A stretch of DNA of 64,000 nt from Bradyrhizobium yuanmingense (GCF_900094575.1 NZ_FMAE01000004.1:620001-684000); one strand, 5' to 3'; positions 14,712 to 23,640 are shown, numbered from the stretch's first letter. The notes: generated by a model from the sequence alone, not told the origin. A program made the numbers and translations.

Positions 14712-16634
14712 ATGCAGTTCCATCTCAATGGATTTCAGCCGGGCGACCCTGAAATCGCCGATCCTGCCGCGCGCGTTCAGGCATCGGGAGCGGCGGGCGC
14801 CGTGCCTGGCGAGGTCGATGTCCTCATCGTCGGCTGCGGGCCGGCCGGCCTGACGCTCGCCGCCCAGCTCGCGCAATTCGCCGACATCAGGACGTGCATC
14901 GTCGAGCAGAAGCCGGACCGCCTCCTCGTCGGCCAGGCCGACGGCATCGCCTGCCGCACCATGGAGATGTTCCACGCCTATGGCTTCAGCGAGCGTGTGC
15001 TGAAGGAAGCCTGTTGGGTCAACGAGACCACGTTCTGGAAGCCGGATGAAGCGGCGCCGGAAAAGATCGTCCGCAGCGGCCGGGTGCAGGACGTCGAGGA
15101 CGGGCTGTCGGAATTCCCGCACCTCATCCTGAACCAGGCGCGCGTCCATGATTGCTTTCTCGACGTCATGCGCAAATCGCCGGCGAAGCTCGCGCCGTAT
15201 TACAGCCGGCGCGTGCTTGATGTGAATGTTGATCCGGCCGCCGGCGCCGACCATCATGCCGTGACCGTGCGCCTCGAATGCGTCGATGCCGCGAACGAGG
15301 GCAAGGTCGAGACGATCAAGGCCCGCTACGTCGTCGGTTGCGACGGCGCCCGCAGCACGGTGCGCAAGTCGATCGGGCGCGAGCTGCACGGTGATTCCGC
15401 CAACCACGCCTGGGGCGTGATGGACGTGCTGGCCGTGACCGATTTTCCGGACATCCGCTTCAAGTCGCTGATCCAGTCGGCCAAGGACGGCAGCCTGCTG
15501 ATCATTCCGCGCGAAGGCGGCTACATGGTCCGCATCTATGTCGAGCTCGCCAAGCTCGATGTCGGCGAACGCGTTGCCAATCGCAACATCACCGCCGATG
15601 ATGTGATTGCGAAAGCGCAGCGGGTCCTGAAGCCGCATCGGCTCGAGGTGAAGGAGATCGCCTGGTGGTCGGTCTACGAGATCGGCCAGCGCCTCACCGA
15701 CAAGTTCGACGACGTGCCGGAGGGCGAGATCGAGACGCGCCAGCCGCGCATCTTCATCGCCGGCGATGCCTGCCACACCCACAGTCCGAAGGCCGGGCAG
15801 GGCATGAACGTGTCGATGCAGGATGCCTTCAATCTCGGCTGGAAGCTCGCCGCCGTGCTGCGGAGGCAATGTGCGCAAAGCCTGTTGCATTCCTACTCGG
15901 CCGAGCGCCGGGCAGTCGCGAAGGAGCTGATCGATTTCGATCGCGAATGGGCTGATATCCTCGCCTCCGCCGCCAAGGCCGGCGGCGCCGATGCCGCCAA
16001 AACGCAGGACTATTTCGTCCGGCACGGACGTTTTACCGCGGGCACGGCAACGCATTACAGGCCGTCGATGCTCACCGGCGCGGCCACGCATCAGCACCTC
16101 GCGCAGGGCCTCATTATCGGCACGCGCTTCCATTCCGCGCCGGTGATCCGGCTGGCGGACGCCAAGCCGGTGCATCTCGGCCATGCCGCACGGGCCGATG
16201 GCCGCTTCCGCATCTACGCGTTCTCGCCCGACGAGAACCCCGCAGCGTCGGGCTCGGCCATTCGTGCCTTGTGCAATTTCCTCGCGGAATCCCGGAAGTC
16301 ACCTATCCGTCGATATACGCCTGTTGGAGCTGACATCGACAGCGTGATCGATCTGCGCGCGGTGTTTCAGCAGGACCATCGCGAGCTCGCCATCGAGGCA
16401 ATGCCGCCGATGTTGCTCCCGAGCAAAGGCCGTTACGGCTTGTACGACTACGAGAAGATGTTCTGCCCGGATCTCAAGAGCGGCCACGACGTCTTCACGA
16501 TGCGCGGCATCGATCGGGCGGCCGGCTGCATCGTCGTGGTGCGGCCCGACCAGTATGTCGCGACCGTGCTGCCGATCGACGATTTTGCCGGGCTCGCCTC
16601 GTTCTTCGACGCATTCATGCTGCCGGCGAGGTGA
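14712..16634 (+). CDS. FAD-dependent aromatic hydroxylase, 3-hydroxybenzoate 4-monooxygenase-like
   Basis: A 640-residue flavoprotein of the phenol 2-monooxygenase/MobA group, close to the usual MobA length. It has the FAD motif GCGPAG at residues 41-46, the VVGCDGARSTVR segment (DG motif), the second FAD site IAGDACHTHSPKAGQGMN, and a C-terminal thioredoxin-like domain. Such enzymes use NAD(P)H and O2 to hydroxylate a phenolic ring ortho to an existing hydroxyl. ATG 14712 follows GGAGAGG. The divergent MarR gene strengthens the MobA-like assignment. No ring-cleavage gene is adjacent. Confidence 0.82.
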   Translation: MQFHLNGFQPGDPEIADPAARVQASGAAGAVPGEVDVLIVGCGPAGLTLAAQLAQFADIRTCIVEQKPDRLLVGQADGIACRTMEMFHAYGFSERVLKEACWVNETTFWKPDEAAPEKIVRSGRVQDVEDGLSEFPHLILNQARVHDCFLDVMRKSPAKLAPYYSRRVLDVNVDPAAGADHHAVTVRLECVDAANEGKVETIKARYVVGCDGARSTVRKSIGRELHGDSANHAWGVMDVLAVTDFPDIRFKSLIQSAKDGSLLIIPREGGYMVRIYVELAKLDVGERVANRNITADDVIAKAQRVLKPHRLEVKEIAWWSVYEIGQRLTDKFDDVPEGEIETRQPRIFIAGDACHTHSPKAGQGMNVSMQDAFNLGWKLAAVLRRQCAQSLLHSYSAERRAVAKELIDFDREWADILASAAKAGGADAAKTQDYFVRHGRFTAGTATHYRPSMLTGAATHQHLAQGLIIGTRFHSAPVIRLADAKPVHLGHAARADGRFRIYAFSPDENPAASGSAIRALCNFLAESRKSPIRRYTPVGADIDSVIDLRAVFQQDHRELAIEAMPPMLLPSKGRYGLYDYEKMFCPDLKSGHDVFTMRGIDRAAGCIVVVRPDQYVATVLPIDDFAGLASFFDAFMLPAR

Positions 16635-16709
16635 CGCCGAAAGCGCCGCGCGCGCCGTGCTGCCGGCGATGCCGCATGCGGCGCAGCCGAGCTAGCACTG
16701 GCTGCAACG

Positions 16710-16733
16710 AAGCCCGGCCCTCGTGCCGGGCTT
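16710..16733 (+). terminator. Hairpin after the hydroxylase gene
   Basis: AAGCCCGGC-CCTCGT-GCCGGGCTT is a perfect nine-base-pair stem 75 bp after the stop. It lacks a long T run, so termination may be partial. Confidence 0.45.
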
Positions 16734-16869
16734 ACCGCTTGCGCGCGCCCTCCGGTTCCGTGCGCGTACAATTTAAGAAAGTTCTTCGCGGGCAGATTTC
16801 ATCGATCGTAATATGTCTATCCAAAGCTGTAAGCATCCACTCGGGGCAGCGGGGCACCGGAGGATGACG

Positions 16870-17151
16870 ATGAGACAGAACCAAGCGGAGACGCGCCGTC
16901 AGCAAAATGTCGCGAAGCGGTCGATGACCAAGGAGGCCAAGCAGCTGGCCGGCCTGATTGCCGGACTGCGCGAATCCCTCGAGGAGATCCACAAGGAGCG
17001 GGCGGGCACCAAGCTGTCGGGCGCAGAAATGGGACTACTCGATGAGCGTCGCAACAATCTGCTGCTCACCATCGCAGCCCTCAATGACCGCCTTTCGGCG
17101 GTGCAGGGCCTGATCAATCTCGGCCGCCCGCATATTATCCGCGTGCACTAG
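16870..17151 (+). CDS. Small coiled-coil protein
   Basis: A 93-residue, mostly helical charged protein. ATG 16870 was chosen because GGAGG ends 6 bp upstream, whereas ATG 16864 directly abuts that site. Residues about 15-75 form heptad-like helices (KEAKQLAGLIAGLRESLEEIHKERAG and LDERRNNLLLTIAALNDRLSAVQ), so it probably makes a helical dimer. No signal peptide or catalytic motif is visible, and no family is recognised. Confidence 0.6.
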   Translation: MRQNQAETRRQQNVAKRSMTKEAKQLAGLIAGLRESLEEIHKERAGTKLSGAEMGLLDERRNNLLLTIAALNDRLSAVQGLINLGRPHIIRVH

Positions 17152-17307
17152 CGCCGATCCGAGGCAACGAGATCGGCTCTGTTGCGACGGCACGGGGCCG
17201 GCCACAGGCCTCGTGGATGGCACCAAATTGCCACGCTCCCGGCGAATTGCCGCCAAAGCCCGCTGCCACGACAAGGCCGGGTGCAGGGCGACGCAAGGGG
17301 ATGCGAA

Positions 17308-17487
17308 TTGGCCTACAAGATGGTCGCAGAACGCGACAACGAGAAGTACAGTTTCGCCCGCGAGAGCCGGTTGCTCATCGTAGCGAAGGCGAAAGTGTGG
17401 GCAAGCGAGGGGTGGCGGGTGGTCGTCACCGACCAGGATGGCAAGGCCTACGCGCCGTCCGAGCTCGATCAGCTGTCCGCAGCGTGA
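17308..17487 (+). CDS. Small conserved-looking protein, TTG start
   Basis: A 59-residue protein (MAYKMVAERDNEKYSFARES at the start) with a helix and a beta hairpin (WRVVVTDQDGKAYAP). The TTG at 17308 is preceded by AAGGGG with good spacing, and the frame upstream is Arg-rich and improbable. Proteins with this N-terminal pattern recur in Bradyrhizobium, but I cannot name a function. It precedes the SMR gene on the opposite strand by 42 bp. Confidence 0.5.
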   Translation: MAYKMVAERDNEKYSFARESRLLIVAKAKVWASEGWRVVVTDQDGKAYAPSELDQLSAA

Positions 17488-17529
17488 TGGTGGGGCGCGA
17501 CCTCTTGCTCAGAGTCGGCACCGCGCGCA

Positions 17530-17874
17530 TCACCGCACGGTGGTCTCCGAGAACAGGTTGATGATCACCACCCCTGATACGATCAGCGCGATGCCGACGA
17601 AGGCTGCGGCGTCCAGGATCTGACGGAACAGCACGAATGAGACGGTGGCGGTCAGGATGATGCCGACCCCGCCCCAGATCGCATAGGCGATGCTCAACGG
17701 GATCACCCGAATCGCCACCGAGAGCGCGTAGAACGAGGCGACGTAGAACAGCACCATCGCCAGCGTCGGCCAGGGACGGGTGAACTGCGCGGACTGCTGC
17801 AGGAACGCCGACGCGGTGACCTCGAACACGATGGCGAGGGCGAGAGCGGTATAGGCGTTGAAGACGGAGGTCAT
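17530..17874 (-). CDS. Small multidrug resistance (SMR/EmrE-type) transporter
   Basis: A 114-residue protein with four membrane helices and the SMR hallmark acidic residue Glu18 in TM1 (ALAIVFEVTASAFLQ, equivalent to EmrE Glu14). WGGVGIILTA lies in TM3. SMR proteins are dual-topology dimers that exchange protons for quaternary amines, guanidinium or polyamines. Only one SMR gene is present, so it probably works as a homodimer. Its promoter region is shared with the divergent pdxY gene. Confidence 0.88.
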   Translation of the reverse strand: MTSVFNAYTALALAIVFEVTASAFLQQSAQFTRPWPTLAMVLFYVASFYALSVAIRVIPLSIAYAIWGGVGIILTATVSFVLFRQILDAAAFVGIALIVSGVVIINLFSETTVR

Positions 17875-17998
17875 GCGGAGGCTGTGTCCGGGCCGACGGA
17901 TGGCTGACGTGCGACCGCAAATATCACGCGGGAATGACGAGTCCGCGACAGGACGCAGCGCTTGCGTCGCCCGACGTTTGACTCTACGGACCTCTTTT

Positions 17999-18814
17999 AT
18001 GCTCGTCATCTCCATCCAGAGCCAGGTGGTCCACGGCCATGTCGGCAACAGCGCGGCCGCCTATGCCATGCAGGCGGAGGGCGTGAACGTCGCTGCGGTG
18101 GCGACGACGCTGCTGTCCAACCATCCGCGCTATCCGAGCCTGCGCGGACGGGTGCTGGAGACCGAGCTCGTCGCCGATCTCCTGAGGGGAGTCGAGGAGC
18201 GCGGCCTGGTCGAGGAGGCCGCCGTGCTCGTCACCGGCTATCTCGGCTCGCCCGGCAATGCCGCCGTGATCGCCGATTTCGTCGAGCGGGCGCGCACGCG
18301 CAATGGGAAGCTCGTCTATCTCTGCGATCCCGTGATCGGTGACGACGGCCGCGTCTATGTCGCGGACGGCATCCTGGACGTGCTCCGCCACCGGCTGCTG
18401 CGGACGGCGAACCTGACGACGCCGAACCAGTTCGAGCTCGAGCTGCTCTCTGGGGCCGCAATTGCCGACGCCGAGAGCCTCAGCGCGGCCTGCGCGGTGC
18501 TGGCTGGGGCAGGCACCGACGTCGTCGCCACCGGCTGCACCCTCGCTGACACGGCGGCAGGGCAGGTGGAGACGATCCTGTGCACTGATGGGCGATTGTC
18601 GCGCTTTGCGACGCCGCGCCTGCCTATCCGTCCCTACGGCACCGGCGATCTCCTTGCCGGGCTGATCGCGGCGCATCTGGCCAAGGGCGAAGCGATGGAG
18701 TTGGCGGTACGGCGCGCGGTCGACACGGTCTTTGCCGTGCTGGTGCGCACGCAGGACGCCGGCTCGGCCGAGATGCGGCTGGTGCCGCTGCCGACGGCAG
18801 AGCGCAAGCCGTAA
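17999..18814 (+). CDS. pdxY: Pyridoxal kinase PdxY
   Basis: A 271-residue ribokinase-fold enzyme. The N terminus MLVISIQSQVVHGHVGNSAA is diagnostic for pyridoxal kinases. VYLCDPVIGDDGRVYVADGI and TTPNQFELELLSG follow, and the ATP/anion-hole motif is RPYGTGDLLAG, with the catalytic Asp in GTGD. It phosphorylates pyridoxal in the salvage of vitamin B6. ATG 17999 was chosen because the kinase consensus starts there. It is divergent from the SMR gene. Confidence 0.92.
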   Translation: MLVISIQSQVVHGHVGNSAAAYAMQAEGVNVAAVATTLLSNHPRYPSLRGRVLETELVADLLRGVEERGLVEEAAVLVTGYLGSPGNAAVIADFVERARTRNGKLVYLCDPVIGDDGRVYVADGILDVLRHRLLRTANLTTPNQFELELLSGAAIADAESLSAACAVLAGAGTDVVATGCTLADTAAGQVETILCTDGRLSRFATPRLPIRPYGTGDLLAGLIAAHLAKGEAMELAVRRAVDTVFAVLVRTQDAGSAEMRLVPLPTAERKP

Positions 18815-18818
18815 ACCG

Positions 18819-20150
18819 TCAGGTCGCGCGCTTGCCGGCCGATTGCGCCGACTTCTGCGGCTTGGCCGCCGGGCCCTTCTGCTCGCGCGCGACGTCGGCC
18901 TTCGGCGGCTTGGCGCTCGCAAGGCCTTGTGTCTTCTTCGGCTTGGCTCCGGCAACGTCCTTGCGGTCGGAGGTGCCGCGCTTCGAGATATATTCCTGGC
19001 CGTCGATCGGGCCGACATGGGGCGGATCGCGGCCGAGATAGGGTCGGCCGATGCCGTACGCCTTGCCGTTGGCATCGACCCACTTCCACAGGATTTCGGT
19101 CGAGACCCAGCGCTGCGCCCTGTTGCTGCCTTGCGTGCTGACGATGTCTGCCGCCATGCCGTGACCGTAGCCGCCGCGCGTGCTGCCGCCGTGATAGGAG
19201 CGGTTGGAGGCGGCCTTCAGGCCGCTCGCGATCGACTGGCGATAGTCGTCGCGGAACGCGCTGGTGATGCCCGGCGACAGGCCGGCGGCTTCGGCCGCGA
19301 GCATCATGCGGAACAGCTTCTGCTTGAAGCTCTTGTCCATGCCGCCGATGACGTAGTCCATCATCGACATGCCGGCGCGCTCGGCCGCATGCGGATCCTT
19401 CCAGGTGAAGTCCTGATCGACCAGCTTGGTGAAGCTGCGCATCACCGTGACGGTCTTGCCCTTGCGCTTGATGGTGACTGCGCGCCGCTCCTGCACCTTC
19501 ATCGTGTCTTCCTTGGCGGTGCGCTGATAGAGCGCCCAGAGGTAGCGGTCGATGCAGGCCTCCATGACGAAGCATTCGTCGAGCACGGCGATGTTGTCGG
19601 CAGGCGGTGACGCCTTGCGCGCAGGCGCAACGGGGTCGCTCGCGATCGCCGCGGCCGACAATGTGTCCGTCGTCACGATCTCGGTGGGATCGGTGGATGC
19701 GAGCTTGACGGGCTCCGCCACAGGGGCGGGGGCAACCTCGCTGACGACGGGCTCCGGTTCAGGCAAGATCGACGGCGCGGGCACGGCTTCCACCGGCAGG
19801 ATCAGCGCCGGGTCGGCCGAGGCAAGCTTGATGGTGGAGGCGGGCTCTTCCGGCGTTGCCTCTGCCGGCGCGGGAGGGTCGGGCAGCGCAGTGACGGTGG
19901 CTGCGATGTCGGCGGTCAAGGCGAAGCGGTCCTCAAGGGTCGCAGCGCGCGGCACGTCGGCGAGGTCGATGCGGCCGAGATCCTTGGCATGATCCTTGGC
20001 ACGATCCTTGGCGCGCGAGATGGCGGCCGCATTGGCGGCGCTGTTTTCGATCAGCGCAGGCGCATAAGCGGAGAGAGACAATGCCAGCCAGCCGGCGAGA
20101 ACGGCCGAGGGACACGACACCGCCACCAGAAGAGACCGCCGATCGTTCAT
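18819..20150 (-). CDS. Exported protein with M15-like peptidase domain
   Basis: A 443-residue protein with one N-terminal hydrophobic segment and a run of AKDxAKD repeats near residue 50. A long Ala/Pro/Glu-rich linker leads to a folded domain at about residues 230-385. That domain has SAFRDDYRQ, GYGHGMAADIV (His330, Asp335) and DPPHVGP (His378), resembling the zinc ligands of M15 D-Ala-D-Ala carboxypeptidases/VanY. The His-to-Asp spacing is shorter than usual, so activity is uncertain. A Lys/Ala-rich tail follows. It probably acts on peptidoglycan. ATG 20150 starts the hydrophobic leader. It converges on pdxY. Confidence 0.65.
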   Translation of the reverse strand: MNDRRSLLVAVSCPSAVLAGWLALSLSAYAPALIENSAANAAAISRAKDRAKDHAKDLGRIDLADVPRAATLEDRFALTADIAATVTALPDPPAPAEATPEEPASTIKLASADPALILPVEAVPAPSILPEPEPVVSEVAPAPVAEPVKLASTDPTEIVTTDTLSAAAIASDPVAPARKASPPADNIAVLDECFVMEACIDRYLWALYQRTAKEDTMKVQERRAVTIKRKGKTVTVMRSFTKLVDQDFTWKDPHAAERAGMSMMDYVIGGMDKSFKQKLFRMMLAAEAAGLSPGITSAFRDDYRQSIASGLKAASNRSYHGGSTRGGYGHGMAADIVSTQGSNRAQRWVSTEILWKWVDANGKAYGIGRPYLGRDPPHVGPIDGQEYISKRGTSDRKDVAGAKPKKTQGLASAKPPKADVAREQKGPAAKPQKSAQSAGKRAT

Positions 20151-20391
20151 GATCCCTGCCTCCAAACGGTCTGCTCGAACAATCTTGCCCGAACAGTGAT
20201 GATGCAAACAGTCTGACGAAACAGTCGCACGGAAAGGCACGCAGCACGTCGATTGTTCGGGCCACGGTGTGGCGGCGCAATGGCGCAAATCGGGGAGTGC
20301 GGGCTTTTCGGGGCAACTGTGGCCGAGGTGCAACGCCCGGTTCCATTTGACGTTGCCGCAACTTTGTTGCGGCTGGTGCGTTGGAGGCGCC

Positions 20392-20595
20392 ATGACGCAT
20401 CCCTCGCTTCGTCCCATGGACGCCTTCGACCCCTCCGAGCCCGCCATCCTGCACGATCGTCTCTCCGACACGATCATCACCTGGACCGCCGACCAGGCCG
20501 AGGACTACCGCCGCGCCAGCCGGCCCGGCGCGGATGGAACCGTGGCCTGGAAGACCTATCTCTTCGACGGCTGGGGCAACGTGCTTGGTGGCTGA
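20392..20595 (+). CDS. Small hypothetical protein
   Basis: A 67-residue soluble protein (MTHPSLRPMDAFDPSEPAIL...DGWGNVLGG) behind a GGAGG site. It contains several aromatic residues, with ITWTADQAEDYRRA in the centre. I recognise no family and no signal peptide. It may be part of the local set of short lineage-specific genes. Confidence 0.45.
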   Translation: MTHPSLRPMDAFDPSEPAILHDRLSDTIITWTADQAEDYRRASRPGADGTVAWKTYLFDGWGNVLGG

Positions 20596-20708
20596 GCGGC
20601 TCCTCTGGAGGCGCCGCGTCGCAGCCGGCGTGATTCGCCCAAATCCCTGGACGCATTAGGCATAACGTCATGCATTGCATGCGATGTTGCAATGCGGCGG
20701 TGTATGTC

Positions 20709-20725
20709 GCACTGCAGCAAAATGC
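20709..20725. promoter_or_regulatory. 17-bp element shared with desaturase promoter, copy 1
   Basis: GCACTGCAGCAAAATGC is identical at 16 of 17 positions to the element at 26726-26742 upstream of the acyl-CoA desaturase. It lies 41 bp before the start at 20767. Further TGC-rich half sites (TGCATTGCATGC, TTGCAATGC) lie just upstream. Confidence 0.5.
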
Positions 20726-20766
20726 GCCTAAATAGGCTCCGACTCTCAAACCTCGGAGCATCACCA

Positions 20767-21018
20767 ATGAACAAGAAGACCTTGTCGATCGCCGCCTTCC
20801 TGACGATCGCGGGCGGTACCGCGGCTTTCGCCGCCGAGCTGCCGACCTATGAGGCCAACGGATTTCCGGTTTCCCCGCTGCAGGTGCACGTGCTCGGTGC
20901 CGCACATGTCGAGCAGCAGGTCGCAGCGCCAAGCGCAATCGCCTCGGTCCACCAGGCGAAGGTGCTCAGCCCGCGCAAGGTGAAGACCGCGAACGTGATC
21001 ACTGGCGCGGGCCGCTAA
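20767..21018 (+). CDS. Small exported protein
   Basis: An 83-residue protein with a signal peptide (MNKKTLSIAAFLTIAGGTAAFAAEL). The short mature part has a TYEANGFPVSPLQVHVLG segment and a basic C terminus. The ATG at 20767 is the first codon of the leader. Similar small periplasmic proteins with the same PxYExxGFPxSPxQ pattern occur in Bradyrhizobium, without known function. It overlaps the end of the convergent Ada-like gene by 4 bp. Confidence 0.65.
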   Translation: MNKKTLSIAAFLTIAGGTAAFAAELPTYEANGFPVSPLQVHVLGAAHVEQQVAAPSAIASVHQAKVLSPRKVKTANVITGAGR

Positions 21019-21575
21019 GCTCGCCGCGCGCGCAGGCTTGACGGCGAGCGGCCGTAGAGTTCGGCGAAGGCGGCGTTGAACCTGCGCAGGCTGCCGAACC
21101 CGGCCTGGAATGCGATAGCGGTCATGCTGTCATCGCCGGCATCGAGCAGGCGCTTGGCGCGCTGGACACGCAGTGTCTTGGCGAGCTGCTGCGGCGTAGC
21201 GCCGACATGGCGCTCGAACAGGCGCGCCAGGTGACGCGACGAGATGCCGAGCCGCGTCGCGAGATCGACCACCGAGCCTTCATCCAGCGCGCCGTCATCG
21301 ATGAGCCTCATGGCCCGGGCCACCGTGGAGCGCGTGCCGTTCCAGGCCGGGCAGAAAGGAGCGGTCTCGGGACGGCAGCGCAGGCAGGGCCGGAAGCCGG
21401 CGGCCTCGGCAGCCGCAGCCGTCGGATAATAGACCACATTGCGCGCCAGCGGCTGCTTGGCCGGACAGACCGGCCGGCAATAGATGCCCGTGGTCTTCAC
21501 CGCCGTGAAGAAGCGGCCGTCATAGCGGGGATCGCGGCGCAGGCGCGCGGCGTTGCAGACATCAAAGCTCAGCAT
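21015..21575 (-). CDS. Ada-type zinc/AraC regulatory protein without a repair domain
   Basis: A 186-residue protein with an Ada metal-binding domain: Cys33, Cys37, Cys64 and Cys67 match the four Zn ligands of E. coli Ada. An AraC-type DNA-binding domain occupies about residues 88-183. In Ada the zinc domain takes methyl groups from phosphotriesters, turning the protein into an activator of alkylation-repair genes. The C-terminal methyltransferase (PCHR) or AlkA glycosylase domain is missing, so this may be a sensor-regulator only. No ogt or alk gene is adjacent. MLSFDVCN at 21575 matches the family start. Confidence 0.82.
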   Translation of the reverse strand: MLSFDVCNAARLRRDPRYDGRFFTAVKTTGIYCRPVCPAKQPLARNVVYYPTAAAAEAAGFRPCLRCRPETAPFCPAWNGTRSTVARAMRLIDDGALDEGSVVDLATRLGISSRHLARLFERHVGATPQQLAKTLRVQRAKRLLDAGDDSMTAIAFQAGFGSLRRFNAAFAELYGRSPSSLRARRA

Positions 21576-21704
21576 GATCGCATGGTAGCGCATGAGGTCG
21601 GCGGCGGAAGGGCTGCCGGATGACCGAGTCTGATTGTGGCGAGCCGCGGCTCGCACCGCGGCCTAGAAGGCGGTTCTGATCGCAACACGGCCGGAGACCC
21701 CATC

Positions 21705-22121
21705 GTGACCAGCCCGAGAGACGTCGTACTGAACGCCTGGAAGACCTTTTCGTCACGCGATCCCGAGCGCATCGCAGCACTCTTCACCGACGACGCCGAA
21801 TGGATCGCGCCGAAGGGAAATGCCACCGCCGTCGCGCTCGATCATACCGATCACATGGTGGGAGCGCACCAGATCGCCCGCTTCATCGCCAAGGAAATGC
21901 ACAGGCTGTTTTCGAGCATCGATATCACGTTCCGCGGCGTGTATGTCGACGGCGATGTCGTGATCGTGGAGGAGCGGATGCGCGCCACGCTGCCCGGCGG
22001 CAAGCCGTACGAGAACGAGTATTGCTTCGTGTTCGAGGTGGTGGGCGACCGGATCAGGCAAGTGCGGGAATACATGGATACGCGCAAGGGATGGCGGATG
22101 GTCTTCGATGAGGGGCTGTAA
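21705..22121 (+). CDS. SnoaL-like/NTF2-fold protein
   Basis: A 138-residue protein of the NTF2-like superfamily (SnoaL-like group). It begins VTSPRDVVLNAWKTFSSRDPERIAALFTDDAEWIAP and ends with strands VVIVEERMRATLPGG and YCFVFEVVGDRIRQVREYMDT. These cone-shaped domains bind small ligands and may be isomerases, dehydratases or non-catalytic. The GTG at 21705 was chosen from the family start. No neighbour suggests a substrate. Confidence 0.8.
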   Translation: MTSPRDVVLNAWKTFSSRDPERIAALFTDDAEWIAPKGNATAVALDHTDHMVGAHQIARFIAKEMHRLFSSIDITFRGVYVDGDVVIVEERMRATLPGGKPYENEYCFVFEVVGDRIRQVREYMDTRKGWRMVFDEGL

Positions 22122-22206
22122 CACGCGTAGTCGGCATCGCCCTCGCGTGACAGCCCTGCAGCCGCGTGGGTTGAGCGGCTCAGCGCGCCGACTTATCGAG
22201 TGATCC

Positions 22207-23121
22207 ATGGATCAGCGGACGAGCGGCGCCGACGCTCAGAAGAAGGATACCGCGCCGGCACTGCTCGGCGTGGTCTGCGGGCTTGCCGCAGCGCTGTTCT
22301 GGGCGCTCGGCTTTGCCGCCACGCGGCACGGCCTCAAGGCCGGCTTCACGCCGGTCGATCTGCTGGTGCATCGCTATGTCTGGTCGGGGATCGCATTCCT
22401 GCCCCTGGTGTTGCGCGCCGGACTCTCCGATCTCTGCGGCATCGGCTGGGGCAGGGGGCTCGTGCTGATGGTGCTCGGTGGTCCCGTGATGTCGCTGATC
22501 TCGTACATCGGCTTCCTGTTCGTCCCGCTCGGCCATGGCAGCGTGATCCAGCCCTCTTGCGCCACGCTCGGCGGCCTCCTGCTCGCGGCGGTCGTGCTGA
22601 AGGAGCGGATCTCCGCCTCGCGCCTGACCGGCGCGCTCGTCATCGTCGGAGGCCTCGGCGTGATCGGTGCGGAATCGATCGGCCACATCGGTGCCGACGG
22701 CATTCAGGGCGATCTCATCTTCGTGCTTGCCGGATTCATGTTCGCCGGGTTCGGCGCGATGCTGCGCCGCTGGCGCGTCTCGGCCGTGCCGGCGGCGCTG
22801 GTCATCAACGTGCTGTCGCTGCTGCTGGTGCCGGTCTACGTCGCCACGGTGGGCCTCGCCCACATTGCGTCGATCGGCATGACCGAGAACGCGATCCAGG
22901 CGCTGGCGCAGGGCGTGCTTGCCGGCCCCGCCGCGCTCTATCTCTACGCCGTCTCGGTCCAGCGTCTCGGCGTCGCCCGCGCCGCGGTGTTTCCGGCCTG
23001 CGTGCCCGCGCTGACGCTGCTCACCGGCTGGCTGCTGCTCGGCGAGCCGCCCACGATGCTGCAGACGGCAGGCCTCGTGACGGTGCTGTGCGGGTTCTAC
23101 CTGGCGCAGCGGCAAAGCTAG
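22207..23121 (+). CDS. EamA/DMT family transporter
   Basis: A 304-residue integral membrane protein with ten predicted helices in two EamA halves (first half from about residue 20, second from about residue 165). The GGLLLAAVVLKERIS and LTGWLLLGEPPTM segments are typical ends of each repeat. DMT family members export amino acids or other small metabolites. It starts 85 bp after the SnoaL-like gene. The substrate is unknown. Confidence 0.88.
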   Translation: MDQRTSGADAQKKDTAPALLGVVCGLAAALFWALGFAATRHGLKAGFTPVDLLVHRYVWSGIAFLPLVLRAGLSDLCGIGWGRGLVLMVLGGPVMSLISYIGFLFVPLGHGSVIQPSCATLGGLLLAAVVLKERISASRLTGALVIVGGLGVIGAESIGHIGADGIQGDLIFVLAGFMFAGFGAMLRRWRVSAVPAALVINVLSLLLVPVYVATVGLAHIASIGMTENAIQALAQGVLAGPAALYLYAVSVQRLGVARAAVFPACVPALTLLTGWLLLGEPPTMLQTAGLVTVLCGFYLAQRQS

Positions 23122-23127
23122 CGGACC

Positions 23128-23478
23128 TCACGCCTTCTTCACGAACTCCGACTTCAGATTCATCGCGCCGATGCCGTCGATCTTGCAGGCGATGTTGTGG
23201 CCGTCGCTGGCGTCCTGCAGGCGGATATTGCGCACCTTGGTGCCGCCCTTGACGACCGAGGACGAGCCCTTGATCTTGAGATCCTTGATCACGATGACGC
23301 TGTCGCCGTCGGCGAGCACATTGCCGTTGGCATCGCGCACGCCCGCATCCTGCGCCGTGTCCGTGGCCGCGTCCGCCGCGCCGCTCCATTCATGGCCGCA
23401 CTCCGGGCAGACCCAGAGATCGCGGTCCTGATAGGCGTGCTCGGAATTGCAGGTCGGGCATTTCATCGTGTCGGTCAT
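23128..23478 (-). CDS. yjdM: Zinc-ribbon protein YjdM (PhnA-like)
   Basis: A 116-residue protein with an N-terminal zinc ribbon ([25 protein letters not shown], four Cys) and the YjdM C-terminal SH3-like domain ([31 protein letters not shown]). The family was long called PhnA, but it is not the phosphonoacetate hydrolase, and its role is not established. MTDTMKCP at 23478 is the family start. It converges on the EamA gene with 6 bp between the stops. Confidence 0.9.
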   Translation of the reverse strand: MTDTMKCPTCNSEHAYQDRDLWVCPECGHEWSGAADAATDTAQDAGVRDANGNVLADGDSVIVIKDLKIKGSSSVVKGGTKVRNIRLQDASDGHNIACKIDGIGAMNLKSEFVKKA

Positions 23479-23640
23479 GACGGTCTTGTCTCGCGCGTTC
23501 GTTCGCGGCGCGACCGTAGAGGCGGGAACCGGGAAAGCAAGCAAAAGCTGCGAGCAGCGCGGGCTGGCCGCGCCTGCCGGTGCGATATCACCGGGCGATG
23601 CTTGCCGACGCTTTCAATGAGGCAACATCGCCGGCGCGCG

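Noticed and set aside
14643..16184. A 513-codon minus-strand open frame opposite the flavin hydroxylase
   Set aside because: Shadow of the hydroxylase codons; low-complexity His/Arg/Ala/Asp sequence without domains.
17215..17236. TGGCACCAAATTGCCA considered as a sigma-54 promoter
   Set aside because: The spacing between TGGCAC and TTGC is 4 bp instead of 5, and no sigma-54 activator or matching gene is near. It is also a plain dyad.
20171..20196. GAAC-N10-GAAC considered as an SOS (LexA) box
   Set aside because: The alphaproteobacterial LexA site has a 7-bp spacer; here it is 10, and the downstream gene is not a repair gene.
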